DNA of 52,253 bases from an uncultured Prevotellaceae bacterium (GTDB taxonomy: Bacteria; Bacteroidota; Bacteroidia; Bacteroidales; Bacteroidaceae). The first letter of the stretch is position 1; the number at the start of each line of letters is the position of its first letter. The notes beneath the pieces were generated by a model that saw only the letters and a program-made list of their open reading frames with translations, had not been told where the DNA came from and did no database searches. The stretch spans positions 1 to 52,253 of the forward strand of contig ONKY01000103.1 in assembly GCA_900318585.1 (NCBI GenBank). The letters run 5' to 3'. Made by a program: the position numbers and the translations under genes. Of this stretch, positions 30,741-40,464 are shown piece by piece.

Positions 30741-33337
30741 AAGAACAGCCAATCTACCTCATCGCCGGCCCCTTGCAGCCCCACGTCGCGTGGTTTGATT
30801 CCTTCCTCAGTGAAGCCCGCAATCATAATGATACCCTTCGGCAGGTTGATGGTGTGGTGACCTGCGGTAAAGTGATAGGCATGGATGTTGACCTTAGGCA
30901 TCTGCACAATGCTGATGGCATTGGTGAGTATGGGTTCTGCCTGACCATACTCATTGCCCGTGGCGTCAATCTCGAGCTTTGGCACCTTCGCCCATTTCGG
31001 ATCATCATCCTGGAAAAAACCTACGAGCATCTTGACGGGCTTGTCACAGGAAAACTCGACGGAGGTTCCCACAATGCGGGTTGTGTCGCGGTTGAGCACG
31101 AGCGCCTGCAGACCGACAAGCTCAGGAGCGAGTGAGTCGACGGGAGTGTCTGGGCGATTCTCGAAGAGGATGGTACCTTTCTGGAGAGTTGTCAGTTGTG
31201 ATTTTTGAGTGATGAGTTCAACCGATGCGGCTCGGGCAGGCAGGATGACTATGTCAGTCTGTGCCACAGGATGCTTCAGTTTTTCGATGTTGGCCTTAAA
31301 AGCATCGAGCTCAGCCTGATAGACACCAGTAAGTTCCGACCACGTTTTCATCTTTCCATTGTCGCCACCCACGGGGATGCGGCGCTGGGCGGTCTGCATG
31401 GAGTTAGCGTAAAGGTAACTGCTGTCTGCTAATGCAGCGAGTTCGTGCCAGAGTGTGACACTGCGCTCCAGTAATGGAACGGCGTCATCTAAAAATTTCA
31501 GATTTTTCGTCCACTTGTAGTTCAGCACCTGGCACGCTGAGAGCACCTTGGCACGGAAAAATTCTGCATATTTCCAGTAGCAAAGCATATCGTTGGAAAA
31601 GTGCAGAAACTCATCTTGATGCTTTTCGACAATATGCACGGCAGAAGCGACGTTTTGTGCAGCATGACTTCCATGCTCTACGCATTGCTCTATAATATCT
31701 AAAGGCAACTCACCCTTATGCCTTTCTCCTTTTCTTTCCTTCTCCACGTATTCGATGAGCTTCTCTCCCTCGGGCCCGCAGCTCTCGTAGAAGCCTGGGT
31801 AGATGGTGAACTTGTAAGGATTAACGAGTTGCGCCATCGTCATGCCGAGGAGCAGGGTCTGGCGGTTTCCCTCGGTGATGCCGAAACGGCGCAGAAGCTT
31901 GGGGGCTATCTCACCGCTTTCGTTATATGCTTCCAACACCAACTGGCCTGTGTGTCGGTCTTTAATACCATAATAGTCCATGAGATTCTTCAGCCAATAG
32001 TCGCTGTCTTCACCGCGTTCACAGTTCCATGCATAGCGTCCCCACGCCTTGTACCACATCCAGTCGCGGTCTATCTGCAGCAAACGCTCACCATCTGCCA
32101 GCTTGTCAGCTGTGTATGGCCAGTCCCAATAGCTGGCCTGCGGATAGATGTGAAGTCCCTTCGAGTGGTGTACGCGGTGCATGGCTTGTACGGCCTTCTG
32201 TGTGAAAGTCGGCGACGACCAGCGCCATGGCTCTAAGTTGGCGAGGATGTGTACGTTGTCAATATGTACGGGTGCTGCGGCAGCCAACGCCCGGTGTGTC
32301 TCTCCCCACGGGCCACCCGGTTCGTAGGTCGTCAGGCTCTCACCGGTGTATTTGTTCATTGTGTAGATGTTCGGATATAGTGGGAGTGACGCTTTCAGCA
32401 CGGCAGGACCGTCAGTGTCGTGGTTCCGGAGGATGATGGGGGGCGTATCCGTTCTACCCGAAGCTGCCAGACCGTCACGGATGCCTGGGATGATGGTCTC
32501 CGTCATCCACTTAATGTCGTTGTCAAGGCCAGACATTGCCTCGCCCAGACAGACGAGGAATCCTACTTTCGGGTACTTCTCCACGAAGGCGGCGATAGAT
32601 TTGCGTGTGTAGTCGGCGATGAGGGGCGTGATGGGGCGATTGCGATCCTGCGTCTTCAGACCGTAGTGGTCGGCAAAGGGTTTGCTTAATATGATATTAT
32701 AAAACATTTGGATAACACGGATGCCGCGGCGGTCGGCCTCGTCGACGAGAAAAGAAAACATTTCCTGATTCAGCGCCATTGTCTCGTCGTCTACCTCTGG
32801 TGCGAAAGGATAGTCTGGCAACTTGACCAGCGAGGCGAAAGGATGACCGTTCCAGAGGTATACCGCGTTCATGTTGTTCTCTGCCAGCAGGTCAAGGTAG
32901 CGCAGCCACAGTGCCTTGTCATAGAACCAAGGGAAGTTCTCCGGCGTATAAGGATATTCGTACACACGGTGGCCTGGCAGGTACTCTGTCTTCTGCAGAC
33001 CTACGCAGGCGCCACGCATCACCATCTGTGGTGCTTCGCTCAGCGTCGTCAATCCAGTCAGCATCGGGTCTGCCTTGTAGAGCTCCAGTAATTTGTTCGC
33101 ACCATAGATACAGCCCGCCCCGTCGTTGCCGGAAATGCTGATTTTTCTTCCCTTGCGTGTCAGAGTAAACCCTTCGGGTTCGCCTGAGCCGGTAATATCT
33201 ATCGTAACCGTCAAGGCAATGGTGCCTAATCTTGTGGCGGCGTACTCTGTCTGGGGCGTCACCGTCTTTACTTTCACCTTGCTATAAGCAGATGTCAGGG
33301 TACAGATGCAGAGCAAACAAATCAATTTCCTTATCAT
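30734..33337 (-). CDS. Exported glycosidase, alpha-glucuronidase/GH20-like
   Basis: An 867-residue protein with signal peptide. The N-terminal domain (about 20-110) has the alpha-glucuronidase/hexosaminidase N-domain look (ISGNDGAGCIYGANKLLELYK). A TIM-barrel-like region follows (YLDLLAENNMNAVYLWNGHPF, RGIRVIQMFYNIILSKPFADHYG, VGFLVCLGEAMSGLD, HILANLEPWRWSSP), then a helical and a beta C-terminus. Candidate acids are Glu in CLGEAMSG and in NLEPWRW, but the family (GH20, GH67, GH84 or other) cannot be fixed by eye. Its start overlaps the stop of the GH78-like gene (ATGA), which implies coupling. It is annotated here as a probable uronidase-type enzyme of the cluster. Confidence 0.72.
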   Translation of the reverse strand: MIRKLICLLCICTLTSAYSKVKVKTVTPQTEYAATRLGTIALTVTIDITGSGEPEGFTLTRKGRKISISGNDGAGCIYGANKLLELYKADPMLTGLTTLSEAPQMVMRGACVGLQKTEYLPGHRVYEYPYTPENFPWFYDKALWLRYLDLLAENNMNAVYLWNGHPFASLVKLPDYPFAPEVDDETMALNQEMFSFLVDEADRRGIRVIQMFYNIILSKPFADHYGLKTQDRNRPITPLIADYTRKSIAAFVEKYPKVGFLVCLGEAMSGLDNDIKWMTETIIPGIRDGLAASGRTDTPPIILRNHDTDGPAVLKASLPLYPNIYTMNKYTGESLTTYEPGGPWGETHRALAAAAPVHIDNVHILANLEPWRWSSPTFTQKAVQAMHRVHHSKGLHIYPQASYWDWPYTADKLADGERLLQIDRDWMWYKAWGRYAWNCERGEDSDYWLKNLMDYYGIKDRHTGQLVLEAYNESGEIAPKLLRRFGITEGNRQTLLLGMTMAQLVNPYKFTIYPGFYESCGPEGEKLIEYVEKERKGERHKGELPLDIIEQCVEHGSHAAQNVASAVHIVEKHQDEFLHFSNDMLCYWKYAEFFRAKVLSACQVLNYKWTKNLKFLDDAVPLLERSVTLWHELAALADSSYLYANSMQTAQRRIPVGGDNGKMKTWSELTGVYQAELDAFKANIEKLKHPVAQTDIVILPARAASVELITQKSQLTTLQKGTILFENRPDTPVDSLAPELVGLQALVLNRDTTRIVGTSVEFSCDKPVKMLVGFFQDDDPKWAKVPKLEIDATGNEYGQAEPILTNAISIVQMPKVNIHAYHFTAGHHTINLPKGIIMIAGFTEEGIKPRDVGLQGAGDEVDWLFLK

Positions 33338-35367
33338 AGCTTCATTTTCAATTCTTGGTTTACGGGAATAGCTACACGACGGTTTCCGACGACAAGCATT
33401 CCCTTTCCGCCGTCGCTTTTGACAGTTACTTCGTGACGGTTCATCTTGATACGTATCTTGCCGAAGGGAGTGGGTACCTCACCCTCCATCCACTCCAGCC
33501 CCCCCAGCACAGGGCGCACCTCATATTCCTCGTAGCCGGCCTTTGTGGGACTTACGCCAAGGAAGAACTTACCTATAATATATATAGGTGAGGCTCCCCA
33601 GGCATGGCAAAGGCTTTTGCCGTAAGGTCGGCCGTACATGGCTAAGTGCTCGGTACCATGATCATCAGGATTGTATTTCTCCCAGAAGGTGGTAGCCCCT
33701 TCACGGAGCATACCGCCCCAGTAGGCTTTCATCTCTGGCAGGACCTCGTCTTGTTTCCCCATCTTGCATAGGGCTGCCAGTTCGTAGAAGCGCATATAAG
33801 GTGTAGTGATTGGGTCAATGTCAGGGTTTTGCAGTACGTTCTCTAAGATCTGCTGCTGCTCTTTGTCGCTGTCGAAGTCATAGAGGATGGCGAACATGTT
33901 AGGAAACTTGGTGATTTGCTCGTTCAAATGTCCGTTAAGATAGGCGTGCCGATAAGCACACAGGTCGTAACTGTAGAAATAATCCTTGGTCTCCGCGTGC
34001 AACCGTTCGGTCAGCAGACGGTATCGTTCGGCGTCGTCCTCATGCTGTAACAGTGAGGCACATATCTCCATGGTCTGCAGGGCCTTCCAGAAAAGGATCT
34101 GCTCAAAGGCAAGCGTGCCGCGCTTCTGCATGGGGAAGTCCACCCAGTCCACGAATATCCAGTCGTCCGCTTGTCCATCGGCCATGCCGTCGGCATTCGT
34201 GCGGCCGAGCACATAGTCCATCAGTGAGACCATCTTGGGGTAGAGCTCGCGGATGAAGTCAAGGTCGCCCGTATAGCTATAGTAATCGGCAATAGACTTG
34301 AACCAATAGAACGTATAGTCCATAATGGTGTTGACATGAGCAGTAACGGGGTCTTTTCCGCGAAGCTGGCGGACGGTGCGTTTGACGCATTCGGTGTCGA
34401 AGCGCAGGTAATAGTTCATCAGATAGCTCTGGATGGCATCGCCGCTCCATGTCCAGCGGTCGCGCTTGATTCCGTCCATGAAGAACTCGCGGGTAGTGAG
34501 GTCCATCGTGTAGGCCGCCACCTCCCAGATGTGGTTCAGTTCGTTATCGTTACATAGGAAGGAACCACTGCGCTGTGGGTCATAAGGGGCATACTCGTAA
34601 TCCATGAGTATCTCGTCATAGCTGCTCCCTTCCTCAGTTTCTATATACACATAGCGGAAAGCCTTGCTCCCCAGGGTCTCGCCTTCATGAAGCACGTCAA
34701 GCGTTTCGCAGCACTCCTTGTCGAGAGCTTCCTCCCGGCTCTCGCCGTAGTAGATGCGGACAGAGCCTTTCAGCCCATTGACTTTCAGATAGCCGAAGGT
34801 CTCTCGGCCGAAGTCGTAGAGCGTTCCGTCTGTTGCCATGACATAGGAATAAACAGGACGGCGTTCCTCACGTTCTAATTGGTATAGGGAGGGCGGTGTG
34901 TCGATGCTGTCGAAGTTCCACGAGGCAGCGGGAACGTAGATGCCGGAACCATGGGCTATGCCGTTCTCGTCAATCCAGATCTTATCCTCGTAGGTCGTGA
35001 GCCAAGACGAGTCTGTCTTGATGGTCTTCCCTTCAATGAATAGGGCAGGAGGCGTGGCCTGGTTCCAGACCTTCAGACTGAGCTTGTGCTTACCAGCAGG
35101 TACGGTAAAGTTGTGCGGCTGGCCAAACTGTAACTTACCGTCGAGGGCGAGATTGAACTGTCCCTCACAGGCAATGGTAATGATATCCTCTGTGTCGAGC
35201 ACGAACTCACGGGAGAACTCCACCGTCGGCCAGTGAGAGTCTTGCTTCCAGAACGGTGGGAACATGGCGCCGCGCTCCGTTCTGCGGTTGTTGAAGATGT
35301 TGCCCAGCCAAACCTCAAAGTCGCCTGGGTACCAAATCCATGTTGCTTTATTTCCTGATGCCTGCAT
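33334..35367 (-). CDS. GH78-like alpha-L-rhamnosidase family protein
   Basis: A 677-residue protein. An N-terminal beta-sandwich is followed by an (alpha/alpha)6 barrel with the GH78 hallmark TTREFFMDGIKRDRWTWSGD at about 291-310, and a C-terminal beta domain (VRPVLGGLEWMEGEVPTPFGKIRI). GH78 enzymes remove alpha-L-rhamnose, as found in rhamnogalacturonan. The protein has no signal peptide: MQASGNKATWIWYPGDFEVW is directly domain sequence, unlike the four exported neighbours. The ATG at 35367 lies 20 bases inside the upstream gene, which favours coupling and a cytoplasmic product, unless the true start lies upstream in a shifted frame. Confidence 0.85.
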   Translation of the reverse strand: MQASGNKATWIWYPGDFEVWLGNIFNNRRTERGAMFPPFWKQDSHWPTVEFSREFVLDTEDIITIACEGQFNLALDGKLQFGQPHNFTVPAGKHKLSLKVWNQATPPALFIEGKTIKTDSSWLTTYEDKIWIDENGIAHGSGIYVPAASWNFDSIDTPPSLYQLEREERRPVYSYVMATDGTLYDFGRETFGYLKVNGLKGSVRIYYGESREEALDKECCETLDVLHEGETLGSKAFRYVYIETEEGSSYDEILMDYEYAPYDPQRSGSFLCNDNELNHIWEVAAYTMDLTTREFFMDGIKRDRWTWSGDAIQSYLMNYYLRFDTECVKRTVRQLRGKDPVTAHVNTIMDYTFYWFKSIADYYSYTGDLDFIRELYPKMVSLMDYVLGRTNADGMADGQADDWIFVDWVDFPMQKRGTLAFEQILFWKALQTMEICASLLQHEDDAERYRLLTERLHAETKDYFYSYDLCAYRHAYLNGHLNEQITKFPNMFAILYDFDSDKEQQQILENVLQNPDIDPITTPYMRFYELAALCKMGKQDEVLPEMKAYWGGMLREGATTFWEKYNPDDHGTEHLAMYGRPYGKSLCHAWGASPIYIIGKFFLGVSPTKAGYEEYEVRPVLGGLEWMEGEVPTPFGKIRIKMNRHEVTVKSDGGKGMLVVGNRRVAIPVNQELKMKL

Positions 35368-37114
35368 TGCTCTTGATGCTTTCGTTTACTTGAGGCCCGT
35401 TGTTCTCCCACGTGTTGCCAGGGCCGTTGGCGTTTTGAAGGTATTTTTCCTCGGGAGTCCAGTTGTCGCGGACGGTGATATTCGACGAGCCTTCGTCGGT
35501 ATAGAGGTAGAACCAGTGGTTCGGATCGTGGACGTATGACGGCTTGGCAATGTCGCGGACGACGTTCTCGCTGATGATGGTGCCAGGCTGGTTGCCAAGA
35601 GTATAGATGCCTGCGCAGTCGTACATGTGCTGGGCGTAATTATAAATAAGGTTCGCGTGTACCTTATTGTCTTTCATGCAGACAAGGTCGCGGTTCCATC
35701 CCCATCCCAGGGAGATGCCCGAATAAGAGACGTCATGGATGGTGTTATGCGCAATGGTGATGCCTGAAACGTAGCCTGCGGCAATGGCCACGCAGCCCCA
35801 GTCCTCATTGCTGACATTAAAGAATTCACAATCCTCTACGGTCTGTTTCGTACATACTTCCCTGAAGTCTGTGGGGGCGTATGGCCGGTGTGTCTCCAGT
35901 CCTTCTGGCGAGAATGATCCTAGGACGAGGCCGTTCATGGCAACGTCAGTGAACGTGCAGTGTGCCACGGTTCCCCCATGGCATCCCAAGACGTAGTCAA
36001 GGCCAGAACCGCCGAGGTGTTCAAAACGGCAACCCTCAAAGCTGACGTTCTCGCCGTATCTTACTTCCACGGCAGCATCGGCACGTCCCATCCACCCCTG
36101 ATTGTCGAGCTTGTGGTTATTGGAACGGTCTATCTGAGGACGGAGCTTATAGGCCTCCTTCAGATACATGCCAGCTTGCAGGGGCACATGGCCCTTTTCC
36201 GAGGGACGCATCCACGTGGTATGGCTGAAAGTGATGCCCTTGAGGGTAATGTCACGGACAGGGTTGTCAGCAGTTCCGATGACCTCAATGAGTGTCTCCA
36301 TTACGGGATAAGTCGCAAGCAGAACCTTTATTGTACCTTCATTCTTACGCGGATAATAATAGAGCTTGTGTTCGCGGATGTCATGATACCATTCCCCAGG
36401 ACTGTCGAGCAATGGCTTGGCATTGGTGATGTAGAAGGGTGAGGGGTGGCCAGTATTGGGCGTCATGGGCGAGGGCCATGGATGTTCAAACTGCAGCTTC
36501 GCCTCAGGATCGTGGAACCGTACGGCTACAGAGTCGCCTTGAGGGGTAAGCGACTTGATGCGCAGATTGGAGGTACACCACATCTCGTGCAGCACCATTT
36601 CTACGTACTCACAGCCTTCCTTGATTTTATCCTTCTGGAACAAAGAAACTACTGCAGCCTTGGGTATCCACAACACTTGGTTCTTCTTGTCGTAGGTCAG
36701 AATGCGATGCATCTGCTCAAAGTCCTGCACATCGCGGGCACGCACGGCTTTCTCTCTATTTCTCCACAATTGCCGGAAGTCGATGGGCCGTCCGTTGAAG
36801 TCGGGAACGTCAGCTGTATAGAACTTGCCTGTTGTCTTCCACAAGTTGATCTCCCTACCACCGCTGATGATGGCATCATCACCTTCAATCGTCAGTCCGC
36901 TGTCCTCCGGACGCAGGCGCAACGGCTCGTAGAGTTGATAGACGCCGGGCATCAGGTGGAGGGTCACAGCCTTAGCTTCGCCTGTCCGACGAAGTTCTCG
37001 AGCTTGACGGATGGCGTCGGCAATAGATTCGCCAGGGTTGACGCGAATGTCTTTTTCCTGTGCAGGGAGTAGGGTTGGGAGTAGTAGCGTTAGTACGATT
37101 AGTAGTTTTCTCAT
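35348..37114 (-). CDS. Parallel beta-helix glycosidase, GH141-like
   Basis: A protein of 588 residues with signal (MRKLLIVLTLLLPTLLPAQ). The mature part begins with the pattern of right-handed beta-helix glycosidases (IADAIRQARELRRTGEAKAVTLHLMPGVY...LRPEDSGLTIEG) and continues through repeats such as NVSFEGCRFEHLGGSGLDYVLG and GITIAHNTIHDVSYSGISLGWGW. GH141 members include an alpha-L-fucosidase acting on rhamnogalacturonan II and a xylanase; GH110-type alpha-galactosidases have similar folds. The start at 37114 is chosen because the longer frame has 34 residues before a good signal peptide. It overlaps the GH78-like gene by 20 bases and follows the next beta-helix gene by 22 bp. Confidence 0.75.
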   Translation of the reverse strand: MRKLLIVLTLLLPTLLPAQEKDIRVNPGESIADAIRQARELRRTGEAKAVTLHLMPGVYQLYEPLRLRPEDSGLTIEGDDAIISGGREINLWKTTGKFYTADVPDFNGRPIDFRQLWRNREKAVRARDVQDFEQMHRILTYDKKNQVLWIPKAAVVSLFQKDKIKEGCEYVEMVLHEMWCTSNLRIKSLTPQGDSVAVRFHDPEAKLQFEHPWPSPMTPNTGHPSPFYITNAKPLLDSPGEWYHDIREHKLYYYPRKNEGTIKVLLATYPVMETLIEVIGTADNPVRDITLKGITFSHTTWMRPSEKGHVPLQAGMYLKEAYKLRPQIDRSNNHKLDNQGWMGRADAAVEVRYGENVSFEGCRFEHLGGSGLDYVLGCHGGTVAHCTFTDVAMNGLVLGSFSPEGLETHRPYAPTDFREVCTKQTVEDCEFFNVSNEDWGCVAIAAGYVSGITIAHNTIHDVSYSGISLGWGWNRDLVCMKDNKVHANLIYNYAQHMYDCAGIYTLGNQPGTIISENVVRDIAKPSYVHDPNHWFYLYTDEGSSNITVRDNWTPEEKYLQNANGPGNTWENNGPQVNESIKSNAGIRK

Positions 37115-37136
37115 GTTTGGATTCTTTTTTATGGTG

Positions 37137-39404
37137 TTATTCCCATTTGACTTGTAGGCGATGGAGCATGGTCGTTGACTCTCCGCAAGAGCCTGTGTGC
37201 TGGATGTGTATCCCACCGTAAGTGTTAGGCTGGACGGTAGCGGAAAGGTCTACGATATGGGGCAACTGGCTGTCCTGCGGATGGGGTGTAGTGGTCTCAA
37301 CGTGTGCAGACAACAAGGCTCCCTTAAGGGTGAGACTGATGGTGCAGCCCGTTCGATAGCAGGTGGCGGAAATGGGATCAGAGATGGGTGTCACCTTCCC
37401 GTCACGATATTCCACCAAGAGGAAGTCCACGGCCTTGGCGTGCTTCGTGGTGCGGATGATGCGCAGACCGTAGCCCGTGAGCGTATGGGGATTGAACTTC
37501 AGGCAGACATCCATATACTGACCGGTGGCAGAGCCGAACCCCTGACCGGCAGTCTTCGTCGGGTCGACGTTGAGCACAAGGCTCATGTCACCATACTGGC
37601 GTTCCACGGGAGTATACATGAGTCGGGCACCACGTTGAGCCTGTAGCAATCCCTTGCCGACGGCACCATTGAAGCCCTCCTTGTATTCCCACATAGGCTT
37701 GTCAGCATTGAACGACCAAGGGTATTCGGCGGTGTCCTGTGGCTTATAGCCGTCTACCGTCCAGAAGCCTGGCAGTATCTCTGGCTGCCAGTCACAATAG
37801 AAATGGCTGAAGTCAATGTCTAACTGATTTGGATTCCTGACTTGTTGGCGCTTGACTTTCGGTAGCGGGTAGGTAGCTTCGCACTCCTCGCCAGGCTCAC
37901 TGCGGGATGACTGTGGGCGGATGCGAGCACTCAACACATGGCCTGTCTCGCCGCCAGTCAGTCCAATTTCACGTCCTACGGCAAAAGGTATCAGGTCATT
38001 GGTTTCAAAAGCACCGTCGGTAGCGTACGCGGTTTTATACCAGACCACGGTCGATGCATCGTCGGCGTCTTTCAGGTTGAGGGCATAGTCAAGGATAGCT
38101 ATGCCATCCTTCAGCTTTATCCTTGGTTGCCGCACAAAAGTGGGGGGCGGTAGCTGTGAGGGCTTTACACTAAGGTGGCAGGCTGCTTCGCGACCGTCTG
38201 GCGTAGTAGCGATGAGGCAGAAAGAGGCAGGGACATTCAAGCCTGGGGCAGGGATAACAACGGCAGATCCGTCGTCTATGGAGAACAGGGAAATGTACTG
38301 TTCATAGCCTGACTCAATATGCCAGCTGACAGGCTCCCCTGCTTGCAGACATAGCGTGTCGCGCCCGGCCTGAAGAACAGCCTCGTGGCGACTGAGGGAG
38401 AGGAATGGTGGTTCTGTCCCTTGGAAACCGGTCAGTAGAACGGTGTTCTGTGGCTGGAGGTGTCCAATGGTGTAGGGCTTGCCGTTGAGTGTGAAGTTCT
38501 GCTGGTAGCAGCGCAGCCACGGCTGCGGATAGGCTGTCCAGCCAAGATAGATACTGTCGGTGGGTGCGTGGTAACGGCAGTCGAAGAGTATCAATGGTCC
38601 CCCCTGCTTCATAAAGTACATCTCACGGTTCTGTCCTTTGACATAAAAGTCGCAGTCTACGAACATGGCTCCTTTGCCAAAGGTGCTCCAGAACGGCTTC
38701 TGTCCGTAGAGGTCGATGGTGCAATGACGGTAAATAGCAGTGCCGTTCATGGCATCGTCGGTACACTCGAAGTGGCAGTTGTCGTAGGTGGAGTGGCGGG
38801 CGCCGTTGAGGGGATTGAGGTTGAGACGGCTGATGAATCGTACGTTGCGGGCCTTGAGCGTATCGCCGTGGACATAACCCACATGAGCTTGGGTGATGGC
38901 GTCGCTGCGCTTCTTCCGCGACAGCTCCGGGCGGCTGGGGTAGTCGAGGTCAACGTTGCAGTAGTTGCCCATGGTGAGGTTTTCCACGACAAGGGTGCCT
39001 ACGTGGAAGTCGAACATGGTAAAGTTACCTATGGCTCCCTGTGTCTGTCCGCGCTGTGAGGCGAGTACCACGTCGTTGGCGTCGTCCGTTAGACCTATCA
39101 GATGGAGCCTTTTGGCAGTAATAATCATACCGAACGGCTCACGTCCATTCATGCCAGTCACAACAGCAGGCGTGTCTGGATTGTCAATCCAATATACCCA
39201 AGGCCTGATATAGAGCGTACAGCTGTCGCCGAAGTGCTTGGCTGCTTCTTGGAAGGTATTATAGGTGTTTGGGTGTTCGGCACATTCGGCATCGGAGAGG
39301 GAACCGTCAAGCACCAAGTGGCTGGCGTCAAGGTTAGACACCAGTTGAGCTGCGGCGGGGCCGCAGCCTACACATAATAGCAACAGACTGACAATCCTCC
39401 TCAT
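37137..39404 (-). CDS. Pectinesterase-like beta-helix protein with C-terminal lectin-like domain
   Basis: A 755-residue exported protein (signal MRRIVSLLLLCVGCGPAAAQ). Residues about 40-300 form a parallel beta-helix like CE8 pectin methylesterases (NTFQEAAKHFGDSCTLYIRPWVYWI..., MIITAKRLHLIGLTDDANDVV, RNVRFISRLNLNPLNGARHSTYDNCHFE). Beta-sandwich segments follow. Residues about 545-755 look like a laminin-G/concanavalin-like domain (FYCDWQPEILPGFWTVDGY...YGGIHIQH). Catalytic Asp/Arg residues of CE8 cannot be placed with certainty. It is the first gene of the cluster. No promoter motif fits in the 42 bp before it, so transcription may start within or above glsB. Confidence 0.75.
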   Translation of the reverse strand: MRRIVSLLLLCVGCGPAAAQLVSNLDASHLVLDGSLSDAECAEHPNTYNTFQEAAKHFGDSCTLYIRPWVYWIDNPDTPAVVTGMNGREPFGMIITAKRLHLIGLTDDANDVVLASQRGQTQGAIGNFTMFDFHVGTLVVENLTMGNYCNVDLDYPSRPELSRKKRSDAITQAHVGYVHGDTLKARNVRFISRLNLNPLNGARHSTYDNCHFECTDDAMNGTAIYRHCTIDLYGQKPFWSTFGKGAMFVDCDFYVKGQNREMYFMKQGGPLILFDCRYHAPTDSIYLGWTAYPQPWLRCYQQNFTLNGKPYTIGHLQPQNTVLLTGFQGTEPPFLSLSRHEAVLQAGRDTLCLQAGEPVSWHIESGYEQYISLFSIDDGSAVVIPAPGLNVPASFCLIATTPDGREAACHLSVKPSQLPPPTFVRQPRIKLKDGIAILDYALNLKDADDASTVVWYKTAYATDGAFETNDLIPFAVGREIGLTGGETGHVLSARIRPQSSRSEPGEECEATYPLPKVKRQQVRNPNQLDIDFSHFYCDWQPEILPGFWTVDGYKPQDTAEYPWSFNADKPMWEYKEGFNGAVGKGLLQAQRGARLMYTPVERQYGDMSLVLNVDPTKTAGQGFGSATGQYMDVCLKFNPHTLTGYGLRIIRTTKHAKAVDFLLVEYRDGKVTPISDPISATCYRTGCTISLTLKGALLSAHVETTTPHPQDSQLPHIVDLSATVQPNTYGGIHIQHTGSCGESTTMLHRLQVKWE

Positions 39405-39446
39405 CTCTTGTACTTCTGTAACTCCTCATCTCCAGTACCTCCCTGT

Positions 39447-40439
39447 CTATTTTTTCTCTTTATAAATTACCTTGTTCGCACCGCTGGTAATCTTAAGAGC
39501 TTCGGGATGTTCCTTGATATACGAATCAATGTGGCGTACGCGCTTCTGCTCCAGAATCTCGTCTACGGCAATGAGAATGCCGGTTTCCTCCACGTCGCCA
39601 AAGCCGTAGTTGATGGCAGTGCCGAAGAGCTTCATTGTGGGTGACAGGCTCATGTAGGCATTTACCAAAGGAGGGATGTTATAGCCCAACTTACGTATCT
39701 CCCGGTTCAGGATTCGGTAGTCGGCGTTGAAGTCATCCTCAGAGAACAGGGCTTCCAGTTCCTTCTCGTCGGCTTCTATCTGGAGAGGATGCAGGGGGAT
39801 GATCAGGTTCTCCTTGTCATCAAAATGCTTTTTCAGGAAATAGAGAATCATGTCGCGTCCTTTGCGGATATAACTGGGATACATCGTCATCTTGCCGAAG
39901 AAATACCTGACGTTGGGCTTGATGACAGTGAGTGCGCCGAGTCCGTCCCAGAGATTGTCCAGTGCGAAAAGGCTTTTGGCACCCATACGAGAACTCTGGT
40001 AGGGGAGCGAGACGAAAGAGCGTCCCAGCTCAATGGTGTAGGGCATGTATTCGTCAAGGAACTTCTGAGAGAAGTGGAACATGTGGCTTGTGGCCAATAC
40101 AGGCTGGCCGTTATCGTCCAGATCCCAGTCTGTACCGAGCTGATAGCGGTAGCCGCCAATGATTTCCTCCTCGTCGGGATTCCATACGATGAGCTGCTTG
40201 TAGCAGTTTTGGCAGGTGTCGAAATCGTCAATGTCCATCTCCTTACCCGTGCCGCCGCCCGCCTCGCGGAAAGCTATTTCACGCAATCGGCCAATCTCTT
40301 TCATTACGTTGGGGGCGTTGTGCCACGTAATGACATAGATTTCGTTATTGCTTTTGTTGGTCATGCGGAGCTGCTTGTCGGGCGTCAGCTCACTTTTCAG
40401 CAATTCCTTCGCTATGGGGGCGATGATAGGTTGTTCCAT
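39447..40439 (-). CDS. glsB: Glycine-lipid N-acyltransferase GlsB
   Basis: A protein of 330 residues, GNAT-fold acyltransferase related to OlsB and to the Bacteroides GlsB that N-acylates glycine. Blocks are REIAFREAGGGTGKEMDIDDFD, IIGGYRYQLG, ELGRSFVSLPYQ and FFGKMTMYPSYIRKGRDMILYFLKKHF. With GlsA it would make N-acyl-3-acyloxyacyl-glycine lipids of the envelope, which matter for stress resistance in Bacteroides. The start at 40439 (MEQPIIAP) is chosen by resemblance to the family; an ATG at 40472 overlaps the glsA stop and would add 11 residues. Confidence 0.88.
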   Translation of the reverse strand: MEQPIIAPIAKELLKSELTPDKQLRMTNKSNNEIYVITWHNAPNVMKEIGRLREIAFREAGGGTGKEMDIDDFDTCQNCYKQLIVWNPDEEEIIGGYRYQLGTDWDLDDNGQPVLATSHMFHFSQKFLDEYMPYTIELGRSFVSLPYQSSRMGAKSLFALDNLWDGLGALTVIKPNVRYFFGKMTMYPSYIRKGRDMILYFLKKHFDDKENLIIPLHPLQIEADEKELEALFSEDDFNADYRILNREIRKLGYNIPPLVNAYMSLSPTMKLFGTAINYGFGDVEETGILIAVDEILEQKRVRHIDSYIKEHPEALKITSGANKVIYKEKK

Positions 40440-40464
40440 TTGCTTTAAGTTATTAATATTTTTT

